Part shown: piece after piece, positions 50,287 through 60,162 of the stretch
Layout of the letters: each line of letters starts with the position of its first letter
Position numbering within the stretch: the first letter of the stretch is position 1
Assembly: GCA_910588005.1 (NCBI GenBank)
Contig: CAJUQM010000009.1
Location: forward strand, 1 to 64,000
Source: an uncultured Oscillibacter sp.
GTDB lineage: Bacteria; Bacillota; Clostridia; Oscillospirales; Oscillospiraceae
DNA: 64,000 bases
Reading direction: 5' to 3'
Notes under the pieces: model-generated
Told to the model about the DNA's origin: nothing
Databases searched by the model: none
Seen by the model: only the letters and a program-made list of their open reading frames with translations
Program-made: the position numbers and the translations under genes

Positions 50287-51870
50287 GTGGAGGAATACCG
50301 GGTATTGCTGGTAGACGACGAGGAGGATATCCGGGTGGGCATCAGCCGGAAAATGAACTGGGCCGAACTGGGCTTCGTCCTGGTGGGGGAGGCGGAGAAC
50401 GGACAGGAGGCTTTGGAACTGGCGGAGGCCCTGGAGCCGGATGTGGTGCTGACAGACATTAAAATGCCGTTTATGGACGGACTGGAACTCTGCCGGATTC
50501 TCAGCGGACGCCTCCCGGCCTCTAAGTTTGTGGTGTTTTCCGGGTTTGACGAGTTTGAGTATGCCAAGCAGGCCATTCGAATGAATGTATTTGAGTATAT
50601 CTTAAAACCCATCAGCGCGGCGGAACTTTCCGGCGTACTCCAGCGGCTCAAGGAGCAGCTGGACACGGAGCGCACAGAGCGGCAGAGTACGGAGGCCTTC
50701 CGCCGCCGTTACGAGGAGAGCCTGCCGGTGCTGCGGGAGCTGTTTTATACCCACCTGTTGGAGGGACGTGTGCCGCCGGAGCAGGCGGCGGAGCGGGCGG
50801 CCAGGCTGGAGCTGGATTTTACCGGCAAGACATGGGCGGCCGCCCTGGCCCACATTGACGGCGCGGCGGACAGACGGGAGCTGGCGGCGCTGTCGGTCCG
50901 GCAGCTGTTGGAGGAGAATTTGGCTCTGGAGGGCTGGAACTGCCGGACCTTTCTGTATGGCGACGCGGCGGCGGTGCTGGCGGCGTCTCAGGGCAGTGGT
51001 TCCGTCTATGCCTTTATCGAGGCGCTGAACCGGGTCTGCGCCCTGGCGGAGAGCTATTTGGGGCTGACGCTGACCATGGGCGTGGGCGCGCCCTGCGCGG
51101 GACTGGAGGGGTTGCCGCAGTCGGCGGAGGGTGCCCGGGGCGCTTTGGATTACCGGGGGCTGGTAGGCGCCGGGCGGGCCATCTATATTGGGGACCTGGA
51201 GCCGGACGCGGGAGAACGGATCAGCTTTGACGAAAATGATGAGCGGGAGCTGGCCGGGGCAGTGAAACTGGGCGGGGAGGCGGAGGTCCGAACGGCGGTG
51301 GGACGCCTGACGGAAAAGGTCCGCCGCTCAGGGCTTGCGGCCAGCCAGTGCAACTTGTTTTTCCTGGAGATTTTAACCTGCCTGCTGCGGCTGGCCCGGA
51401 GCGCGGGACTGGAGGTGGAAGAGGTGTTTGGCACCGGCTTTACCGGTGCGGTGCAGGCCACGGACTTTTCGTCTTTCACGGCCATGGGAGAGTGGTGCCT
51501 GGAGCGCAGCCTGCGAATTCAGACCCTGATCCGCCGCCAGCGGACGGATTCGGCCGGACAGAGCGTGGAGCGGGCGAAGGTCTATATCCGGGAACACTAC
51601 GGGGAGAGCGACCTCTCTGTAGAGCGGCTGTGCGACCACCTTCACCTGAGTCCCGCTTATTTCTCCACGCTCTTCAAGCGGGAGACGGGGATGAGCTTCA
51701 CGGCATATGTCACCGTAACCCGGATGGAAGCGGCGGCGGCGGCCCTGCGGGGCAGCGAGGAAAAGACGTATCTCATTGCCCGGCGGTGCGGGTACGAGGA
51801 CGCCAACTATTTTAGTTACGTGTTTAAAAGACACTTTGGCGTGACGCCCACAAAATACCGCGCCAACTGA
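50287..51870 (+). CDS. YesN-type response regulator with AraC DNA-binding domain
   Basis: 527 residues. The receiver domain (about 1-122) has the acidic pair D10-D11, phospho-acceptor D57 in VLTDIKMP and the conserved Lys in EYILKP. A long helical linker domain (about 135-410) follows. The AraC-type double helix-turn-helix closes the protein (LSVERLCDHLHLSPAYFSTL and YEDANYFSYVFKRHFG). The start is GTG 50287. It lies between mglBAC and its cognate kinase gene, and most likely activates mgl and gal expression. Confidence 0.93.
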   Translation: MEEYRVLLVDDEEDIRVGISRKMNWAELGFVLVGEAENGQEALELAEALEPDVVLTDIKMPFMDGLELCRILSGRLPASKFVVFSGFDEFEYAKQAIRMNVFEYILKPISAAELSGVLQRLKEQLDTERTERQSTEAFRRRYEESLPVLRELFYTHLLEGRVPPEQAAERAARLELDFTGKTWAAALAHIDGAADRRELAALSVRQLLEENLALEGWNCRTFLYGDAAAVLAASQGSGSVYAFIEALNRVCALAESYLGLTLTMGVGAPCAGLEGLPQSAEGARGALDYRGLVGAGRAIYIGDLEPDAGERISFDENDERELAGAVKLGGEAEVRTAVGRLTEKVRRSGLAASQCNLFFLEILTCLLRLARSAGLEVEEVFGTGFTGAVQATDFSSFTAMGEWCLERSLRIQTLIRRQRTDSAGQSVERAKVYIREHYGESDLSVERLCDHLHLSPAYFSTLFKRETGMSFTAYVTVTRMEAAAAALRGSEEKTYLIARRCGYEDANYFSYVFKRHFGVTPTKYRAN

Positions 51871-51970
51871 CGGCGGAAAGCCGTCTGCTTTACCTCCGCC
51901 TGCCATAGCGGAGAGATGCGCGTCATTTCCTGCCCCGCTTTTCCCCGGCGGGGGTGAAAGGAGGATTTCC

Positions 51971-53857
51971 ATGAGAGGGCTGTCCTCGTCTCTGCGCCGG
52001 CGCTGGGACGCCGTTTACCACCGCGCCAGCATCCAAATGATTCTGTCCCTGTCTTTTACCGCTGTGGCCGTAGTGGGGATGGTCTTCCTTGGGCTGTCGC
52101 TGTTTCTGCGTTTCTCCGCCTCCAACAACGCCCTTTTGGCGGAGAACAGCCAGCGTGTGCTGTCCCAGGTAAATCTAAACCTGGACGCCCGCCTGCGGGA
52201 GATGATGCGGGTATCTGACACCGCGTATTACCAGATCATTAAAGATGCGGATTTGGCGGAGGAGGATTTGACCCGGGATTTGGAGCTGCTGTATTACACC
52301 AGCCGGGAGTCCCTGGTGTCCATCGCCGTGTTTGCCGACAGCGGAGACCTGATTGCCGCCGTGCCTTTGACTGCGCTGAAAAACAGCGTGTCGCCGGAGC
52401 GGGAGAGCTGGTTTGCCGCCGCCCAGGAGCGGATCGAAAACCTCCATTTTTCCACGCCCCATGTGCAGAACCTGTTTGTGGACCCGGACTACCGCTACCG
52501 CTGGGTGGTGTCCCTCAGCCGTCATGTGGAGCTGACGAAGGACGGGGCCATTGAGAGCGGCGTGCTGCTGGTGGACATGAGCTATGGCGGTATTGAACAG
52601 ATCTGCAAGGACGTGGACCTGGGTTCCGGCCGGGGGTATTTATACATTGTGGACGGAGCGGGGGAGATTGTTTACCACCCCCGGCAGCAGCTGATTTACG
52701 CGGGATTGCTGGAGGAGAACAACCGTGCCGCCGCCGCCTACGCCGACGGCAGCCATGACGAGATCTTTCAGGGCCGGCGGAGGCAGGTGACGGTAAAGAC
52801 CGTGGGCTACACCGGCTGGAAGCTGGTGGGTGTGGTGCCGTCGGAAAACCTGTGGGACGATTACGGCCAGCTGCTGCTGTTCTTCCTTTTTGTGGTGATA
52901 TTTTCCATCTTTCTGCTGGTGTTCGTAAACCTGCGCCTCTCCGCCTGGATTACCGCCCCCATGAAGAAGCTGGATTTGGCGGTGAAGAAGCTGGAGGCCG
53001 GGCAGGAGACCGTAGACCTTGCGGTAAACGGTCCCTACGAGGTGGAGCACCTGAGCCGCTCCATTCAGTCCATGGTGTCCACGATGCGGCATTTGATGGA
53101 CGACATTATCCAGCAGGAGGAGCAGAAGCGCCGCAGTGAACTGGATGTTCTACAGTCCCAAATCAACCCCCATTTTCTATACAATACCTTGGATTCGGTG
53201 ATTTGGATGACGGAGAACGGACGGACGGAGGACGCGGTGGTGATGCTGACGTCTCTTGCGCGGCTGTTCCGCATCTCCCTGAGCCGGGGCAGCAACATCA
53301 TCACCATTGCCGACGAGCTGGAGCATGCCCGGCACTACCTGACGATCCAGAAGATGCGGTACAAGAACAAGTTTTCCGCCGATATATCGGCGGCGGATGG
53401 TGCAGAGGAACTCTACACCATCAAGCTGATTGTTCAGCCGATTTTGGAAAACGCCATCTACCACGGCATGGACTATGCCGACGGCGACGGAAAAATCCGC
53501 ATTTCAGCTTTTCGGGAGAGGGAGGACGTGGTCATCGAGGTGGCGGACAACGGTCCCGGAATGCCGGCGGAAGTGGTGGAACGGCTGCTGGACCAGGGCG
53601 GGTCCTATATGGCGGCGGATTCCAAGGGGTCCGGCATTGGATTGCGGAATGTCCACCGCCGGATTCAGCTGACCTTTGGCCGTGAGTATGGACTTACCAT
53701 TCTCAGCGAGCCGGACGACGGTACGGTGGTGCGGATCCGGCTGCCGGCGTTGGACGGGGAGCGGGGCCGGAGCTGCCGGAAAGAGGAGCCGGTGGAGCCG
53801 GCGCCGGAAACCTCGGGTGACCCGCAGGCCGGGACGGAAAAGGGGGGAGGACAGTGA
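51971..53857 (+). CDS. YesM/LytS-type sensor histidine kinase
   Basis: 628 residues. Two membrane helices (about 22-45 and 297-320) enclose an extracytoplasmic Cache-like sensor of about 250 residues. HAMP-like sequence follows (LSAWITAPMKKLDLAV). The kinase core has the H-box SQINPHFLYNTLDSV, N-box QPILENAIYHGM and G-boxes ADNGPGMP and GSGIGLRN. It pairs with the preceding regulator and overlaps the next gene by GTGA. The close coupling to two sugar-binding-protein genes suggests it reads sugar through one of them. Confidence 0.93.
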   Translation: MRGLSSSLRRRWDAVYHRASIQMILSLSFTAVAVVGMVFLGLSLFLRFSASNNALLAENSQRVLSQVNLNLDARLREMMRVSDTAYYQIIKDADLAEEDLTRDLELLYYTSRESLVSIAVFADSGDLIAAVPLTALKNSVSPERESWFAAAQERIENLHFSTPHVQNLFVDPDYRYRWVVSLSRHVELTKDGAIESGVLLVDMSYGGIEQICKDVDLGSGRGYLYIVDGAGEIVYHPRQQLIYAGLLEENNRAAAAYADGSHDEIFQGRRRQVTVKTVGYTGWKLVGVVPSENLWDDYGQLLLFFLFVVIFSIFLLVFVNLRLSAWITAPMKKLDLAVKKLEAGQETVDLAVNGPYEVEHLSRSIQSMVSTMRHLMDDIIQQEEQKRRSELDVLQSQINPHFLYNTLDSVIWMTENGRTEDAVVMLTSLARLFRISLSRGSNIITIADELEHARHYLTIQKMRYKNKFSADISAADGAEELYTIKLIVQPILENAIYHGMDYADGDGKIRISAFREREDVVIEVADNGPGMPAEVVERLLDQGGSYMAADSKGSGIGLRNVHRRIQLTFGREYGLTILSEPDDGTVVRIRLPALDGERGRSCRKEEPVEPAPETSGDPQAGTEKGGGQ

Positions 53858-54801
53858 GCCAGCAAAGATTTACCCGGTGGGGGCTGCCCTTGCTGATGCT
53901 GGGAATTTTGATGGCGCTGCTTTTGATGCTGACCCTCTATCCTGCCCGCGCGCAGCAGCGGCCGGAGCTTCTGGAGATGTCCGTGATCGCCCGGGAGGCG
54001 GACGGCGCCGCTTGGGCCAACGCCCGCCGGGGCATGGAACAGGCCGCGGCGGATCTATATGTGGAACTGCGGTTTTTATACCCCGGTCAATCCAACAGCA
54101 GTGAGGAGCAGGGGCAGCTGCTGCGCCGGGAGGTGGAGAGCGGCGCCAGTGCCATTTTGCTCTTCCCCACAGACCGGGAGGCGCTGGCGGAGGAGGCGCG
54201 GAGCGCCTCGGCCAAGGCGGCCCTGGTGACGCTGGAGACGGATATGGAGACGGCGGCGGGCTATGTGGGCGTGGACAATCAGGCGCTGGGCGAGGCGCTG
54301 GGGAGAGCGGCGCTGAACGGCGTTCCCCTGGGGGGAACCGTGCTGCTGATAGACGGGGCCTTCGCCGGAAGCGGCATCGGTGAGCGCATGGCGGCGGCGG
54401 CGGACCTGTTGGAGCTGGAGGAACGGGAGGTCCGTCTTTTCTCCGGCACGGGGGATGCCTTGGAGGAGGCGCTGGCCCGGGGGGAGATCCGGGCGGTCAT
54501 TGCCTTTGAGGCGTCGAAGCTGGAACAGGCGGCGGAGGTGATGTCCCGCCTGGAGCATCCGCCCCTTTTGTATGGGGCTGGTTCTACGGCCGCCATCGCC
54601 GCGGGATTGGAGCAGGGACGCATTACTTCCGCTGTGGCGCAAAACGCCTTTTCCACCGGGTATCTGGCAGTGGAGACCGCTGCGCGGCTGGCCCGCCGGG
54701 AGGCGGTGGAACCGCTGGAGCCGCTGCCCTTTTTCACAGTCCGGCGGGAGAATATGTACGAGCCGGAGTATCAAAAGCTGCTGTTCCCGGTGACATGGTA
54801 G
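53854..54801 (+). CDS. Membrane-tethered sugar-binding-protein homologue (sensor partner)
   Basis: 315 residues. An uncleaved-looking hydrophobic N-terminus (LLMLGILMALLLMLTL) without a lipobox is followed by a type 1 periplasmic-binding fold: GMEQAAADLYVELRFLYP, GASAILLFPTDREAL and YVGVDNQALGEALG. It is translationally coupled to the kinase and sits away from the mgl transport genes. The layout matches XylFII-LytS-YesN of Clostridium, where a binding-protein homologue bridges sugar and kinase. That role is inference. The ligand is probably galactose, given the neighbours. Confidence 0.85.
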   Translation: MSQQRFTRWGLPLLMLGILMALLLMLTLYPARAQQRPELLEMSVIAREADGAAWANARRGMEQAAADLYVELRFLYPGQSNSSEEQGQLLRREVESGASAILLFPTDREALAEEARSASAKAALVTLETDMETAAGYVGVDNQALGEALGRAALNGVPLGGTVLLIDGAFAGSGIGERMAAAADLLELEEREVRLFSGTGDALEEALARGEIRAVIAFEASKLEQAAEVMSRLEHPPLLYGAGSTAAIAAGLEQGRITSAVAQNAFSTGYLAVETAARLARREAVEPLEPLPFFTVRRENMYEPEYQKLLFPVTW

Positions 54802-54813
54802 GGGGTGTCTGCT

Positions 54814-55851
54814 TTGCTGAAAAGACGATATGCCGCGGCTCTGGCGGCGGTTTTCCTCATCGCGGCCCTGACCGCCTGCGGGGGGAGAGAGGACCGCACC
54901 ATCCGCGTCGGCGTGGCGCTGTACCGGCAGGATGACACCTTCATCACCAGCTTGGCGCAGAGTCTCCAGCAGATGGTGCCGGAGGAGGAACAGGTCCAGG
55001 GGGTGAAGATCAACCTGAACGTCGTAGACGGACGGGGCAGTCAGACCGTTCAAAACGAACAGGTAGATCAGTTTTTGGACCGGGGATATGACGTGATCTG
55101 CGTCAACATTGTGGATCGGACGGCGGCGGCGGTGATCATTGACAAGGCCCAGGCCGCGGGGGTGCCGGTGGTGTTTTTCAACCGGGAACCGGTAGAGGAG
55201 GACCTGAACCGCTGGGAGTATGCCTACTATGTGGGGACCCGGGCGGATGAGGCGGGCCGGATCGAGGGCGGGCTGGTGCTGGACGCCTGGCGTGCGGAAC
55301 CGTCGGCCCTGGACCGCAGCGGAGACGGCATTTTGCAGTATGTGATGCTGGAGGGAGAGCCGGGCCATCAGGACGCGCTGCTGCGCACGGAGCACAGCGT
55401 CCGTACGCTGACTGCCGCCGGAGTACCGATGGAGAAGTTGTCCAACCACGCCGCCGACTGGCAGCGGGGACCCGCCCGGCTGCGGATGCAGCGGTGGCTG
55501 GAAGAGCTTGGGGACGCCATCGAGGTGGTGTTTGCCAACAACGACGACATGGCCCTTGGGGCCATCGACGCCTGCTTGGACGCAGGGCTGGAAAAGGAGG
55601 AGATGCCCTTTATTGTGGGGGTGGATGCCACGGCTCCGGCGCTGAAGGCGCTGGAGGAGGGGACATTGCAGGGCACGGTTTTCAATGATGCGCCCGGCCA
55701 GGCCCGGGGCATTCTGAATCTCAGCTGCGCCCTGGCCTTGGGCCAGGACCCGGAGGACACGAATCTTTTGGAGAACGGCAAATATATTTGGCTGGAGCAT
55801 ATAGCGGTCACAAGGCAGAACCTGGAGGAATTCCTGCCGGAGGAGCCGTAA
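54814..55851 (+). CDS. Second galactose-type substrate-binding lipoprotein
   Basis: 345 residues, homologous to MglB of this window. The lipobox is ALTAC (Cys about 21), and the fold carries IRVGVALYRQDDTFITSLAQ, FANNDDMALGAID and FNREPVEE. The calcium loop is partly changed (LDRSGDGILQYV). The TTG at 54814 is preferred because GGGGGTG lies ahead of it; a GTG at 54805 is possible. Its place after the kinase rather than with mglAC suggests a sensing role or an alternative sugar specificity. Confidence 0.87.
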   Translation: MLKRRYAAALAAVFLIAALTACGGREDRTIRVGVALYRQDDTFITSLAQSLQQMVPEEEQVQGVKINLNVVDGRGSQTVQNEQVDQFLDRGYDVICVNIVDRTAAAVIIDKAQAAGVPVVFFNREPVEEDLNRWEYAYYVGTRADEAGRIEGGLVLDAWRAEPSALDRSGDGILQYVMLEGEPGHQDALLRTEHSVRTLTAAGVPMEKLSNHAADWQRGPARLRMQRWLEELGDAIEVVFANNDDMALGAIDACLDAGLEKEEMPFIVGVDATAPALKALEEGTLQGTVFNDAPGQARGILNLSCALALGQDPEDTNLLENGKYIWLEHIAVTRQNLEEFLPEEP

Positions 55852-55914
55852 TTCAAATCAGACTGTTGTGTTAAGACCGGAGAAAAGATTGGACAAAGAA
55901 AGGGAGAGATTTCT

Positions 55915-57204
55915 ATGGGAGGACAGACTTTGGAAGCGAGACTGCGGCAGGGCGGCCTGGATGAGATCCTGCGAAAGCTCTATGGCGCACCGCACCTGGA
56001 GAGGGCGCGGACACGGTGCGCCGGTGTGCTGGAGGGATTTGCCGGGGCCTTTGGGGGCGAGGCGCAGGCGCTGTTCAGCGCCCCGGGACGGACGGAGCTG
56101 GGGGGAAACCATACGGACCACCAACACGGCCAGGTCCTGGCGGCTGGAGTGGACTTGGATATTTTGGCCGCCGTGGCTCCCAACGAGAGCGGCGTGATCC
56201 GCGTTCAGTCCGAGGGATACCCGCTGGTTACCGTGGACATGGCGGAGCTGAGTCCCAGGCCTTCTGAGGAAAACACCACCGCCGCCCTGGTCCGGGGAGT
56301 TGCCGCCCGAATGGCGGAGCTGGGCTGCCCCTTAAAAGGGGCGGGGCTGGACGCCTATATGAAATCCTCTGTCCCCGGCGGCAGCGGACTGAGTTCCTCC
56401 GCCGCTTTTGAGGTGCTGGTCGGCACGATCCTAAACAGCCTGTTTTGGGAGGACCGGTGTTCCGCCGTGGAAATTGCCCAGATCGGGCAGTATGCGGAGA
56501 ATGTGTTTTTCGGCAAGCCCTGCGGCCTGATGGATCAGACCGCCTCCTCCGTGGGCGGCGTAGTGGCCATTGATTTTGCCGACACCGCCCATCCAAAAGT
56601 GGAGCAGATCGCGCTGGATCTGGCGGCCAGCGGCTATGCCATGTGTATTCTGGACTCCGGCGCGGACCATGCGGACCTGACGGGAGAGTATGCCGCCGTT
56701 ACGGAGGAGCTGAGAGCGGTGTGCGCCTGTTTTGGCAAAGAGGTGCTGCGGGAGGTACCGGAGGAGGACTTTTTAGCGGATCTTGCCTGTGTGCGGAAGG
56801 CCGCCGGAGACCGGGGGGTTCTGCGGGCCTTCCATGTCTACGGGGAGAACCGCAGGGCTGCGGCAGAGGCGCAGGCCCTGCGCTGCGGGGACTTTGCGGA
56901 GTTTCTCCGTCTGGTGAGGGAGTCGGGCAGATCCTCCGCCATGTACCTCCAGAACATTGTGCCCACCGGAGCGGTGGGACACCAGGAGATGATGGTGGCC
57001 ATTGCCTTGGCGGAGCGTCTGCTGGAGGGGCGGGGCGCCGTCCGTATCCACGGCGGCGGCTTTGCCGGGACGGCCCAGGCCTTCGTGCCCCTGGAGATGC
57101 TGGAGAAATTCAGGGCCGGAATTGAGGCCGTTTTGGGCACGGGAAGCTGCCACACCGTGACAGTCCGCCCGGTGGGCGGTATCCGGCTGGACAGAACCGT
57201 TTGA
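55915..57204 (+). CDS. galK: Galactokinase
   Basis: 429-residue GHMP kinase phosphorylating galactose at C1. The galactokinase signature reads GRTELGGNHTDHQHGQVLA (about 62-80), a variant of the usual GRxNLIGEHTDY form. The ATP loop is SVPGGSGLSSSAAFEVLVG, and motif 3 is IHGGGFAGTAQAF. The start is ATG 55915 behind AAGGGAGAG. It is followed by galT and galM, giving the first steps of the Leloir pathway. Confidence 0.95.
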   Translation: MGGQTLEARLRQGGLDEILRKLYGAPHLERARTRCAGVLEGFAGAFGGEAQALFSAPGRTELGGNHTDHQHGQVLAAGVDLDILAAVAPNESGVIRVQSEGYPLVTVDMAELSPRPSEENTTAALVRGVAARMAELGCPLKGAGLDAYMKSSVPGGSGLSSSAAFEVLVGTILNSLFWEDRCSAVEIAQIGQYAENVFFGKPCGLMDQTASSVGGVVAIDFADTAHPKVEQIALDLAASGYAMCILDSGADHADLTGEYAAVTEELRAVCACFGKEVLREVPEEDFLADLACVRKAAGDRGVLRAFHVYGENRRAAAEAQALRCGDFAEFLRLVRESGRSSAMYLQNIVPTGAVGHQEMMVAIALAERLLEGRGAVRIHGGGFAGTAQAFVPLEMLEKFRAGIEAVLGTGSCHTVTVRPVGGIRLDRTV

Positions 57205-57219
57205 AAGGAGCGGAAGGCC

Positions 57220-58725
57220 ATGATTGACGCCAATGTTTACTCCGCCCAGATTGCCGGGCTGGCGGATTACGGAATTGCCAAAGGACTGATTGAAGAGGCG
57301 GACCGGACCTGGGCCATCAACGCGCTGCTTGCCGCCATGGGACTGGAGGAGTATGAGGAACCGGCGGAGCGGATGCCGGAGATCTCCCTGGAGATGCTCT
57401 TGGGACTGCTGACGGATCTTGCCGTAAAGCGGGGGATGATTCAGGAGGACATCACCAGCCGGGACCTGTTTGACACTGGGATGATGGGAATTCTGACCCC
57501 CCGGCCCTCCTGGGTGATCAAGACCTTTCAGGAGAGGTACAGCCAGTCTCCCCAGATGGCTACGGACTGGTATTATACATTTAGTCAGGACACGGACTAC
57601 ATCCGCCGCTACCGCATTGCAAAGGATATGAAGTGGGTGGCGCCCACGGAATACGGCGACTTGGATATCACCATCAACCTTTCCAAGCCCGAGAAGGATC
57701 CCCGGGCCATCGCCGCCGCCAAGGCAGCCCCCCAGAGCGGCTATCCCAAGTGCCAGCTCTGCCGGGAGAACGAGGGCTATGCCGGACGGATGAGCCATCC
57801 TGCCCGGCAGAACCACCGGATCATTCCCGTCACCATCGACGGCAGAGACTGGTTTTTCCAGTACTCCCCCTATGTCTACTACAATGAGCACTGCATTGTA
57901 TTCAGCGGAGAGCACACCCCGATGAAGATCGACCGCTCCACGTTTTGCAAACAGCTGGACTTTATCCGGCAGTTCCCCCACTACTTTGTGGGCAGCAACG
58001 CGGATCTGCCCATTGTGGGCGGCTCTATCTTGAGCCACGATCATTTCCAAGGCGGGCGGTACACCTTTGCCATGGAAAAGGCCCCCATTGAGCGGGAGGT
58101 CACTTTCCGGGGATTTGAGGATGTGGAGGCCGGCATTGTCCGCTGGCCGATGTCGGTGATCCGCCTGCGCTGCGGCGGCGGGGACCGGCTGGTGGAGCTG
58201 GCGGACAGGATCCTTTCCGCCTGGCGGGGCTATACCGATGAGACGGCCTTTATTTACGCCGAGACGGAGGGGGAGCCGCACAACACGATTACCCCCATCG
58301 CCCGGATGCGGGAGGGAAAATTCGAGCTGGACCTGGTGCTGCGGAATAACATCACCACAGCGGAGTATCCTCTGGGGGTATACCACCCGCACCAGGAGCT
58401 GCACCATATCAAAAAGGAGAACATTGGCCTGATCGAGGTCATGGGCCTGGCGGTGCTGCCCGCCAGGCTGAAGGGCGAGCTGGCGCTTCTGGCGGAGGCA
58501 TTGGTCCAGGGCCGGGATATTCGGAGCGACAATGCGCTGGAAAAGCACGCCGATTGGGCGGAGGAGCTGCAAAAACAGTATACCTTTACTTCGGAGAACG
58601 CCATGGATCTTCTGGAGAGAGAAGTGGGCAAGGTCTTTGCGCAGGTGCTGGAGCACGCGGGCGTTTACAAGTGTACCCCGGAGGGACGCGAAGCCTTCCT
58701 GCGGTTTATTGAGGCAGTGGGATAA
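57220..58725 (+). CDS. galT: UDP-glucose--hexose-1-phosphate uridylyltransferase, Firmicute type
   Basis: 501-residue class II GalT (about 150 residues longer than the E. coli type). Conserved pieces are PKCQLCRENEGYAGR, HPARQNHRIIPV, and GGSILSHDHFQGGRYTF, where the active-site His lies in HDHFQGG. It swaps UMP from UDP-glucose to galactose-1-phosphate. It begins 15 bp after galK. The pathway partner galE is not in this window. Confidence 0.96.
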   Translation: MIDANVYSAQIAGLADYGIAKGLIEEADRTWAINALLAAMGLEEYEEPAERMPEISLEMLLGLLTDLAVKRGMIQEDITSRDLFDTGMMGILTPRPSWVIKTFQERYSQSPQMATDWYYTFSQDTDYIRRYRIAKDMKWVAPTEYGDLDITINLSKPEKDPRAIAAAKAAPQSGYPKCQLCRENEGYAGRMSHPARQNHRIIPVTIDGRDWFFQYSPYVYYNEHCIVFSGEHTPMKIDRSTFCKQLDFIRQFPHYFVGSNADLPIVGGSILSHDHFQGGRYTFAMEKAPIEREVTFRGFEDVEAGIVRWPMSVIRLRCGGGDRLVELADRILSAWRGYTDETAFIYAETEGEPHNTITPIARMREGKFELDLVLRNNITTAEYPLGVYHPHQELHHIKKENIGLIEVMGLAVLPARLKGELALLAEALVQGRDIRSDNALEKHADWAEELQKQYTFTSENAMDLLEREVGKVFAQVLEHAGVYKCTPEGREAFLRFIEAVG

Positions 58726-58741
58726 AAGGGAGGAGCATAAC

Positions 58742-59758
58742 ATGGTGAGCCAAAGACCCTTTGGGTTCTTAGATGAAAAAGAGATTCCCATACTGACGCT
58801 GTCCGGCGGTGCGGTATCGGTGGAGCTGATTCCGGTTGGCGCGGCGGTTCGGGCCATCTGGGTGCCGGACCGGGACGGCCGTCCGACAGATGTCTGCCTG
58901 GGCTACGATACCCCAAGGGAGTACCGGGATTGGAACTCCGCGCTGGGCGGCACTTTGGGCCGGTGTGCCAACCGCATTGGCGGGGCGCGGTTTTTCATCG
59001 GCGGCAGAGAATACCGCCTCACTGCCAACGAGGGGACAAATACCCTTCACGGCGGCGGAGTGGGATTTCATAAAAAACTGTGGGACTATGCCGTGGGAGA
59101 GGATTCCGTCACCTTTTTCCTGGACTCTCCCGACGAGGAGGAGGGATTTCCCGGAAATCTCCATGCGGAGGTCTCCTATACGCTGCGGGACGGCACGCTG
59201 GACATTGATTACCGGGCGCTCTGCGACCGGGACACGGTGGTGAACCTGAGCAACCACACCTATTTTAACCTGGCGGGCCACACCGCGAGGTCTGTGGCGG
59301 ACCACCGGGTGATTCTCCGGGCCGGGCGCTATACCCCCAGCGGGGCGGGCAACGTGCCCACCGGGGAGATCACCTCTGTGGAGGGTACGCCCCTGGACCT
59401 GCGGCAGGAAGCGCTGCTGGCGGAGCGGTTGGAACATCCCGCCCTGGCGGGCACCCGCGGCTATGACCACAACTTTGTTTTGGACGGCGGGGGGGAACCG
59501 GCGGCGGAGGTGTACTGCCCCGCCACGGGCATCGCGCTGGAGGTGAACACCACCTTGGAGGGGATGCAGTTCTACACCGCCGGATTCCTGACGGACCGCA
59601 CCGGAAAGGGCGGAACCCAGTACGGCAGAGCCTGCGGACTGTGTCTGGAGACCCAGCACTTCCCGGATGCCGTGAACCATCCGGAGTTCCCCACTCCCGT
59701 GCTGCGGGCTGGGGAGGAGTACCGGGAGAGCACCTCCTGGCGGTTTTTTGTGAGATGA
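58742..59758 (+). CDS. galM: Aldose 1-epimerase (galactose mutarotase)
   Basis: 338-residue beta-sandwich enzyme interconverting alpha and beta galactose. The family motifs are GTNTLHGGGVGFHKKLW, the catalytic His in NLSNHTYFNLAGH, and the C-terminal CLETQHFPDAVNHPEFP, which carries the acidic residue. The start is ATG 58742 behind AGGGAGGAG; the longer frame overlaps galT and is rejected. It is the last gene of the gal operon, before a strong hairpin. Confidence 0.94.
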   Translation: MVSQRPFGFLDEKEIPILTLSGGAVSVELIPVGAAVRAIWVPDRDGRPTDVCLGYDTPREYRDWNSALGGTLGRCANRIGGARFFIGGREYRLTANEGTNTLHGGGVGFHKKLWDYAVGEDSVTFFLDSPDEEEGFPGNLHAEVSYTLRDGTLDIDYRALCDRDTVVNLSNHTYFNLAGHTARSVADHRVILRAGRYTPSGAGNVPTGEITSVEGTPLDLRQEALLAERLEHPALAGTRGYDHNFVLDGGGEPAAEVYCPATGIALEVNTTLEGMQFYTAGFLTDRTGKGGTQYGRACGLCLETQHFPDAVNHPEFPTPVLRAGEEYRESTSWRFFVR

Positions 59759-59764
59759 AACAAA

Positions 59765-59818
59765 GGGACCCCGGGGATGGGTACGCCATCCCCGGGGTCC
59801 CTTGCCCGCTCTTGTTTT
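59765..59818 (+). terminator. Hairpin after galM
   Basis: GGGACCCCGGGGATGG (59765-59780) pairs with CCATCCCCGGGGTCCC (59786-59801). The T tract is delayed (TCTTGTTTT at 59811-59818). The remaining DNA to 59940 shows no gene. Confidence 0.7.
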
Positions 59819-59940
59819 AGCCACCCTGCCGAAGGGGAATTTCCGAAACTGGCGAAAGCGCCCTCTCAGCCCGGAAAACGGCATTGCCCGCCGCCTGCCA
59901 CGGCGCCGGCAATCATACACGGCGGAAGAAGAGTGCCGCC

Positions 59941-60108
59941 TCAGACGATCTGGTAGACGCCATACCCCAGCAGGATGAAACCGGCAAATAGGCAGGCAAG
60001 GCCCAGCGGCAGCTTTCCCGCCGCCTGGTTTTTACGGCTTGTCAGCACAGAGCAGACGCCGTATACCGCGAAAATAAAACCGATGAAAAATCGGATCAGT
60101 AAAGCCAT
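59941..60108 (-). CDS. 55-residue two-helix membrane protein
   Basis: Start ATG 60108 behind GAGGTG. Two hydrophobic helices (LLIRFFIGFIFAVYGVCSVL and LGLACLFAGFILLGYGVYQI) flank a short basic loop (SRKNQAAGK). It is too short for default gene finders but has a good ribosome binding site and typical membrane composition. It is downstream of the M3-like peptidase in the same direction, 54 bp apart. Function is unknown. Confidence 0.72.
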   Translation of the reverse strand: MALLIRFFIGFIFAVYGVCSVLTSRKNQAAGKLPLGLACLFAGFILLGYGVYQIV

Positions 60109-60162
60109 GGTTAACACCTCTTCAGAATTGTATGCAAATTATGTTATATGCGAAAGCCGGAC

